Position numbers and translations under genes: made by a program. A stretch of 55,926 nucleotides of DNA from positions 1 to 55,926 of the forward strand of contig CABXSA010000004.1 of assembly GCA_902514765.1 (NCBI GenBank), read 5' to 3'. This DNA is from an uncultured SAR86 cluster bacterium. Its GTDB lineage: Bacteria; Pseudomonadota; Gammaproteobacteria; Magnimaribacterales; AG-339-G14. Every line of letters begins with the position of its first letter. Positions within the stretch are counted from its first letter, which is position 1. Of the stretch, positions 50,556-55,926 are shown piece by piece. Below the pieces are notes generated by a model. That model did not search any database. It was not told the origin of the DNA and saw only the letters and a program-made list of their open reading frames with translations.

Positions 50556-53500
50556 ATGTATAAAAAACTATTGCTTGCGGGAGCTATTTTCTCGCTTTTC
50601 TCTGGTTTGAGCCTGGCTCAGGACGAGGAAGTAACAGTGATAGGTTCCTTGATTAAAGGCACACCTATCGACTCAGGATCTCCCATATCAACTTTCGATG
50701 CGGAATCTATTTCTGCTCAAGGAAATCTTAACATCGTAGAACTCGTTAAGATGGTTCCTGGAAGTTCAGGTATGGATGGAGAAACAAACCAATTTGGTTC
50801 CAATGCTGCTGAAGGAGTTTCGAACATAAATCTAAGAGGTTTAGGTACGCAAAGAACTTTAGTGTTAATTAACGGTAAAAGACAAGTAACTGTTCCCATT
50901 AGAAGTGGAGCTGGAAGATCTGTTAACCTGCATGACTTGCCAATGGGTGCTCTTAGTAGAATAGAAATTCTAAAAGAGGGTGCTGCCGCGACTTATGGTT
51001 CTGATGCTATATCAGGTGTGGTTAATTTCATTACAGATTCTACTTTTGAAGGTTTAAGAGTGAACTTGGCAGCTAAAGGAATTCCTAATGCTGTTGATGA
51101 AGGTAGAGAATTCTCAATTACTTATGGAACGCTTATTGGAGATACTAATTTCTTGATGTCTTTAAGTCATCAATACAAACCTGAATTAGCTGCTAGAGAT
51201 ACAGATTACGCTATCAAGCCTTATTCTGCTAATGACAAAGGTGGTTGGTCTACTATGGGTAACCCGCCTACTTTTGTATCGCCAGGTGGTGCGCCTGCTA
51301 ACGCTTCTTTAGGTCTTGGTGGATATTCACTATTAGCTGACCCAGGTTGTAACAATGCAGGTGGTCTTAACACTTCACTTGCTGCCGTTGCAGGTGGTGT
51401 CTTAGGAACACAAGTTGCAGCTGGTCGTGAATACGGTGGTATTTGTAGATACCAATACACCTGGTTTGATAACGTCCAAGAAGAACAAGATAACTCACAG
51501 CTTTGGATGGAATTCAATGGTGATGTTGACGGTCATGATTTCCACGTAGAATTTGCTTATGGTAAAACTGATGTACCTAATTGGGCTACTTCACCTTCTT
51601 ACCCGCCAAACAATCCTACTTCTAACACCATGCCTGACTTCAATCCAGGAATGGTTCAGTTGTGTGCTGACTACGCAGATTTCTGTAACGATTTGAAAGA
51701 CGCTAATTACGGCGGTGATGGCACAAACAGATCGCCTTACCATCAATTGAGAACTAGAGCATTGGCTGCTGCGGGTAATCCAAACGGAAACTTCAGAGGA
51801 GCTGAAATAGAGTCTAGAGAATATGATACTTTTAGATTTGCATTTAATTTTGAAGGTGCTCTTTCGGACACTATTGATTATTCAACTAGCTTGAATTACT
51901 CAACTAGTGAAGGTTTATTAACTTCTTCAGATACTCAGCAAGGTAAATTCTTAGCTGCCCTATGGGGATATGGTGGACCTAATTGTGATGCGGAAATTAC
52001 TGCTCTTACAACTAGTGCTACTGATTTAACACCTCAATTTAAGGTTAAATCAACTGGAGCTGCTATAGCTGCTAATACTGTAAAAGCTGCATCTAGACCA
52101 ACAGGATGTTTGTATTTCAACCCAACATCTAACGCTATTGCTCAGGGAAATCAGCCTGATCAAACAACAGGCCAAAGAGTTGCTGTAAACCCAGATTACA
52201 ATGCTGCTACTGCAAATGATCCTGCGTTGATTAGATCGTTAATCGATAAAAGACACACTAAGTCAACTTCAGAATTACTAACTCTTGACTTCATCGTACA
52301 AGGTACTATGGGTGCTTTAGCTGGAGGAGACGCAGCGTGGGCTCTTGGTTATGAGCGTCGTGATTACAACATCGAAACAACCTTGCCTGCACTTCAAGTT
52401 CTTCCTACTGGAAACTCAATGACGAATATTCACGACGGAAGTTTATATCCGTGTGATATTCCTCAAAACAATGAAACAGAATCTGGCAGAGCTGCTTGTG
52501 CTTCTAACCCTGTGGGATTATTCATGTTCTTGGCGCCAACTTTCCCAGAAAATAATGACCAAACTGTTGATTCATTATTTACGGAATTTGCGTTACCAAT
52601 AACTGATTCCTTTGACATGCAATTGGCTCTTCGTTATGAGGATTATGGCTCTAAAGATTCAATAGATCCTAAACTTGTGATGAGATGGATGCCTATGGAT
52701 TCATTAACTTTGAGATTTACTGGACAAACTACTTTTAGAGCAGCTCATCCTGATGAGACTTCTGCAACAAGAGTAACTGCACTGCAATATGTTAACCAAG
52801 CAGGTGCCTTTAAAGCAGTTGATATTTCTGGAAACACTAATCTTGAACCAGAGCAAGCAACTACTTACAACTTTGGTTTCATTACCAATTTTGGTACCGA
52901 TAACTGGACTGCTACATTAGACTTTTATGAATTTGATTTTGATAACCCAATTATCATTGAGAATCATCAACAGCTAATGGATGCCTATGCGTCTGGCGGA
53001 GCTGCTAAAGCTGCCGTTCAAAGTCAGATTTATAGTGGAACGCCTCTTGTCAACGACGGTTCTTTTGGAGCTGGTGCTGTTGGAAGAATTGCTGCAAATT
53101 TTGTAAATGGACCAAGAACAGTTACTAATGGAGTTGACCTATTCGTTGAGTATGAGACTGACTATGCAGATGGTGTGATTACTTCTGGTCTAGAAGCAAA
53201 TTACGTAGCTAAGTACAGTGTAGACGCATACTCTAAAGGTGGAGTTCAAGTTGCTGCTGCTTACGAATGTGATGGTTTCTTCAACATAAACAATCCTTGC
53301 CGACCTATTCCTACGATGAAAGGTAAGGCATTTGTTAATTACAAAACCGATGTTCACAATTTCTATGGTGCAGTGAATTATATTTCTGCTTACGACGACA
53401 GAAGGTCTAGTAGAGAAATCAACGCTCACACTACTGTAGATGCAACTTACACGTATACTTGGGATGACGCTTTTGATATCTCTTTATCAGTTTATAACTT

Positions 53501-53609
53501 AACTGACGAACAGCCCCCTTTCACTGTTTGGGAAATGAACTATGATGCATATACTCATAGTCCTTTAGGAAGATTTTTCAAAGCTGGATTCACTTATCGT
53601 ATGCAATAA
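50556..53609 (+). CDS. large TonB-dependent outer-membrane receptor
   Basis: Outer-membrane importer of 1017 residues. Signal peptide to about residue 21 (LSLAQ), short TonB-box-like DEEVTVIGSLIKG, plug with ELVKMVPGSSG, SNINLRGLGTQRTLVLINGKR, and RIEILKEGAAATYGSDAISGVVNFIT, then a long barrel with a C-terminal FFKAGFTYRMQ. Extracellular loops hold many paired cysteines (for example CADYADFC). The type is common in marine gammaproteobacteria and its substrate (iron complex, lipid or glycan) cannot be told from sequence. Codon use has more C-ending codons than neighbours, suggesting high expression. No clear Fur box immediately upstream. Confidence 0.9.
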   Translation: MYKKLLLAGAIFSLFSGLSLAQDEEVTVIGSLIKGTPIDSGSPISTFDAESISAQGNLNIVELVKMVPGSSGMDGETNQFGSNAAEGVSNINLRGLGTQRTLVLINGKRQVTVPIRSGAGRSVNLHDLPMGALSRIEILKEGAAATYGSDAISGVVNFITDSTFEGLRVNLAAKGIPNAVDEGREFSITYGTLIGDTNFLMSLSHQYKPELAARDTDYAIKPYSANDKGGWSTMGNPPTFVSPGGAPANASLGLGGYSLLADPGCNNAGGLNTSLAAVAGGVLGTQVAAGREYGGICRYQYTWFDNVQEEQDNSQLWMEFNGDVDGHDFHVEFAYGKTDVPNWATSPSYPPNNPTSNTMPDFNPGMVQLCADYADFCNDLKDANYGGDGTNRSPYHQLRTRALAAAGNPNGNFRGAEIESREYDTFRFAFNFEGALSDTIDYSTSLNYSTSEGLLTSSDTQQGKFLAALWGYGGPNCDAEITALTTSATDLTPQFKVKSTGAAIAANTVKAASRPTGCLYFNPTSNAIAQGNQPDQTTGQRVAVNPDYNAATANDPALIRSLIDKRHTKSTSELLTLDFIVQGTMGALAGGDAAWALGYERRDYNIETTLPALQVLPTGNSMTNIHDGSLYPCDIPQNNETESGRAACASNPVGLFMFLAPTFPENNDQTVDSLFTEFALPITDSFDMQLALRYEDYGSKDSIDPKLVMRWMPMDSLTLRFTGQTTFRAAHPDETSATRVTALQYVNQAGAFKAVDISGNTNLEPEQATTYNFGFITNFGTDNWTATLDFYEFDFDNPIIIENHQQLMDAYASGGAAKAAVQSQIYSGTPLVNDGSFGAGAVGRIAANFVNGPRTVTNGVDLFVEYETDYADGVITSGLEANYVAKYSVDAYSKGGVQVAAAYECDGFFNINNPCRPIPTMKGKAFVNYKTDVHNFYGAVNYISAYDDRRSSREINAHTTVDATYTYTWDDAFDISLSVYNLTDEQPPFTVWEMNYDAYTHSPLGRFFKAGFTYRMQ

Positions 53610-53624
53610 GTTTTAATAACTTAA

Positions 53625-53657
53625 AAAAAAGGCCTCTTTTTAAGAGGCCTTTTTTTA
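53625..53657. terminator. Strong bidirectional intrinsic terminator
   Basis: GGCCTCTT at 53631-53638 pairs with AAGAGGCC at 53642-53649 around a TTT loop, flanked by a run of A on the left and a run of T on the right, so the stem extends. It sits between the TonB receptor stop and the convergent tesA stop and can end both transcripts. Confidence 0.92.
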
Positions 53658-53667
53658 TGAGTGATTC

Positions 53668-54300
53668 TTAAGGATTTTCAATTATTTTTGCTAGAGATTT
53701 TTGAACTTCTGAGGCGATAAGACTTTGTGCTTTTTGATTTGGATGAATACCATCCAGTTGCATGAGACTTTTATTGAGCGCAATATTTTGAAGCATAAAT
53801 TCGACCATCGGAACATCTTGCTCGATAGATAATTCCTGATAAATTTTTTCGAAAGCCTCAACGTATCTCTTTCCATAATTGGGTGGAATTCTGATTTGCA
53901 TCAATATTGGTAATGAACCATTTTTTTTAATAAGTTCGATAGTAGTCGATAAATTTTTTTTTATTGAGTCTATTGGATAACCTCTTAGCGCGTCATTCCC
54001 TCCTAACTCAATTAAAATATGAGAAGGATTAAATAAAGATAGATCTCTTTTTATTCTCCCTAAACCACCGATGGTCGTATCTCCTGAAACGCTGGAATTA
54101 ATTATATTTATATCAAGATCTCTCGCAGCGTAATTTTTTTGTAGAAGCGTTACCCAATTATCTGCCTCTTTAATACCATAGCCTGCTGAAATACTATCTC
54201 CTAAAATCAAAAGCGTCTTTGATTGCGCAGTGATAGAATAAGAAACAAGCAAAATAAAAATCAGTATTAGTTTTAATCCGTATTTTTCTAAAAAATTCAT
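53668..54300 (-). CDS. tesA: acyl-CoA thioesterase I / SGNH-family esterase (TesA-like)
   Basis: Periplasmic multifunctional hydrolase. An N-terminal membrane/signal segment (about residues 9-26) precedes the four SGNH blocks: GDSISAGYG with the nucleophile Ser S36, SGDTTIGG, GGNDALRG, and the catalytic DGIHPNQ. At 210 residues it matches TesA. It is divergent from ybbA with starts almost touching, the E. coli arrangement. Confidence 0.93.
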   Translation of the reverse strand: MNFLEKYGLKLILIFILLVSYSITAQSKTLLILGDSISAGYGIKEADNWVTLLQKNYAARDLDINIINSSVSGDTTIGGLGRIKRDLSLFNPSHILIELGGNDALRGYPIDSIKKNLSTTIELIKKNGSLPILMQIRIPPNYGKRYVEAFEKIYQELSIEQDVPMVEFMLQNIALNKSLMQLDGIHPNQKAQSLIASEVQKSLAKIIENP

Positions 54301-54303
54301 TTG

Positions 54304-54963
54304 ATGATTATAGAAGCAAGAAATTTGTCAAAAAAAGTTATTTTCAATGATGAAGAAATAGTTATTCTAGATGATATCAATTTAAAAGTAAGTGCTTCTT
54401 CCTCATTAGCAGTCGTTGGTCCATCTGGATCAGGTAAATCAACTTTGCTAGGAATATTAGCGGGTTTAGATTCTCCATCATCTGGAGAGATATTTATCAA
54501 TCAAAAACCTCTGCATAACTTACCTGAAGAAGCTAGAGCAAAGATAAGAAAAGATTCAGTTGCTTTTGTTTTTCAAAATTTTGAACTTTTATCAGGACTT
54601 AATGCTCTTGAAAATGTCATGCTTCCCTTGGAACTTAAGAATAAAAGAGACGCAAAAGAAATAGCTCTGAATTATCTTAATAAAGTTGGTATGGAAAATC
54701 GTCTCATGCATTACCCTCAACAACTTTCTGGTGGAGAACAACAAAGAGTTGCTATTGCTAGAGCTTTCGCTTGCGAAGCTGAAGTTTTGTTTTGCGATGA
54801 GCCGACAGGAAATTTAGATTCCAGCAATAGTGAACTTATAGCCAATCTTATTTTTGACGCCTTTCAGCAATCTTCTAGCGCTTTAATCATCGTTACACAT
54901 GATCTCGCCCTTGCAAATAGATGCGATCAAAAAATAGAACTTATTGATGGGAAAATTCTATGA
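54304..54963 (+). CDS. ybbA: ABC transporter ATP-binding protein YbbA (LolD/MacB family)
   Basis: ATPase partner of an FtsX-type permease. Walker A GPSGSGKSTLL, signature LSGGEQQRVAIARA, Walker B EVLFCDEPTGNLDS, followed by the H-loop VTHD. At 219 residues it is normal. I prefer ATG 54304 to the TTG at 54301; no more than three bases separate it from tesA, so its promoter must lie within tesA. It overlaps ybbP by four bases. Role in lipid or lipoprotein export is inferred from the family. Confidence 0.92.
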   Translation: MIIEARNLSKKVIFNDEEIVILDDINLKVSASSSLAVVGPSGSGKSTLLGILAGLDSPSSGEIFINQKPLHNLPEEARAKIRKDSVAFVFQNFELLSGLNALENVMLPLELKNKRDAKEIALNYLNKVGMENRLMHYPQQLSGGEQQRVAIARAFACEAEVLFCDEPTGNLDSSNSELIANLIFDAFQQSSSALIIVTHDLALANRCDQKIELIDGKIL

Positions 54964-55926
54964 CGATTATTTCTTTAGCTTCAAAGATTTTTTTTAGAGA
55001 ACTTAAATCAGGGCAGCTGCTACTGATGTTTTTATCTCTGTCTTTAGCGGTAGGTATTGTTGCCTCGATAACATTTTTCACAGACCGCTTGGATAGTTCA
55101 CTGATGTTTGAATCTAAACAGTTTTTAGGAGGAGACCTTAAATTTGAATCAAGCACTCCTTTGGATGAATCAGTATTTCCTGAGGGAGATTATTCTTATA
55201 CGATAATCTATGAATTTGGTTCGGTTCTAGGTTCTGATACAAACTTTCAACTTGCCTCTATTAAATCAGTTTCTTCTCCTTATCCTTTAGTAGGAGAAAT
55301 AGAAATCCTAGATAGCAATAGCAAACAAATAATTAAAAAAAATCCACCAGCAAGTGGAAAAGTTTGGCTTGATGCTCGTTTGGCAAGTCTTTTAGAGGTT
55401 ACTGTTGGCGAAATGGTTAATATTGGTGAGAAGAATTTTTCAGTAAGTGGAATAATTCTATCCGAATCTGACCGAGGAGCAGGATCTTTCGCTTTTGCTC
55501 CTAAAGCTATTATGAATTCAGCTGACCTTAAAGAAGCAAATGTTATTCAACCTGGCTCAAGAGTGAGATATTCCTATACTTTTTTAAGCTCAATTGAAAC
55601 TATAAAAATGTTAGAAACTTTTTTTCAATCAATAAAAAAGCCTGGTGATGACATAGAAACGCCTAACAACGAGGCAAGTCCATTGGGCAGAGCCATAAAA
55701 AGAGCATCCAATTTTTTTCTCTTAGGTGCTTTACTTGCAATAATTTTATCTTCTTTGGCTATAGCAATTTGTTCGTTGCAATTTATCAGACGTCATGTGG
55801 ATTATGTTGCTGTTTTTAAAGCCCTTGGGCTTGCTCCATCGCAAATAAGAAACACATATTTTTTGGTCTTTGGCTTAATAGCGTTATTTTCATTTTTAAC
55901 TGGTATTTTAATTGGCTGGATTGTTC
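54960..55926 (+). CDS. ybbP: FtsX-family permease YbbP, 5' part (runs off window)
   Basis: Begins at ATG 54960 overlapping the ybbA stop (ATGA) and stays open to the window end, about 322 residues. A membrane segment near residues 18-40 is followed by a ~210-residue periplasmic MacB-like region (KVWLDARLASLLEV, GEKNFSVSGII). A second and a third membrane segment lie near 252-275 and 298-320, flanking DYVAVFKALGLAPSQIR, typical of the FtsX fold. The full protein in relatives is about 800 residues with ten segments. Confidence 0.9.
   Translation, partial: MTIISLASKIFFRELKSGQLLLMFLSLSLAVGIVASITFFTDRLDSSLMFESKQFLGGDLKFESSTPLDESVFPEGDYSYTIIYEFGSVLGSDTNFQLASIKSVSSPYPLVGEIEILDSNSKQIIKKNPPASGKVWLDARLASLLEVTVGEMVNIGEKNFSVSGIILSESDRGAGSFAFAPKAIMNSADLKEANVIQPGSRVRYSYTFLSSIETIKMLETFFQSIKKPGDDIETPNNEASPLGRAIKRASNFFLLGALLAIILSSLAIAICSLQFIRRHVDYVAVFKALGLAPSQIRNTYFLVFGLIALFSFLTGILIGWIV

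Overview
The window reads as a piece of a streamlined, AT-rich gammaproteobacterial chromosome. Gene order is classically gammaproteobacterial: rrn-tyrS-M23 peptidase-anmK-erpA-argC (the order I recall from Pseudomonas), priA/rpmE, coaBC-dut, rpmB-rpmG, rpiA/ilvA, fau-6S RNA-zapA-small coiled-coil gene-pepP-ubiH, and tesA/ybbA-ybbP. Low GC, intergenic gaps that are mostly zero to a few tens of bases, many 4-base start/stop overlaps, and large TonB-dependent receptors suggest a marine oligotroph of the SAR86 type. That taxonomic name is inference; the 16S gene here would settle it. I saw no insertion sequence, phage gene, tRNA or CRISPR array. No stretch over 300 bases lacks a gene; the longest gaps are the 16S-23S spacer, the rrn leader, and the roughly 200 bases that hold 6S RNA.

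Layout. 1-4900: 23S and 16S rRNA on the minus strand, with a tRNA-less spacer, two boxA elements and recognisable processing stems. 4900-13420: tyrS, murein/anhydromuramate genes, erpA, argC, thiD-thiE-sugar kinase, dksA-folK. 13440-19010: acetyl-CoA synthetase, msrA, an overlapping Nudix-metallo-beta-lactamase pair, NAD(P)HX dehydratase and tsaE. 19010-28500: priA, a bL31 type B gene with an acidic tail, typA, dut, coaBC, rpmB-rpmG-maf, lnt, and an L,D-transpeptidase. 28500-35180: glutathione peroxidase-like lipoprotein, rpiA, ilvA, fau, 6S RNA, zapA, pepP, ubiH.

35186-50438 is the most distinctive part: an iron and heme island. It holds a siderophore-interacting reductase and a secreted DUF6607-type protein around a shared Fur box. 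Next comes a minus-strand operon hemC(D)-hemB-hemE-hemH-hemF-hemG with a divergent 5-aminolevulinate synthase gene (hemA, C4 pathway). It ends with a siderophore TonB receptor behind two Fur boxes and an FbpABC-type ferric iron importer behind a fourth. Together the hem genes could cover every step from glycine plus succinyl-CoA to protoheme, provided the C-terminal domain of the hemC product supplies uroporphyrinogen III synthase. A C4 ALA synthase is unexpected in a gammaproteobacterium, where the glutamyl-tRNA (C5) route is the rule, so the locus looks like a self-contained and possibly transferred heme module next to iron uptake.

50556-55926: a second, very large TonB receptor with a seven-G Shine-Dalgarno region, a strong terminator, then tesA divergent from ybbA-ybbP, the last running off the window.
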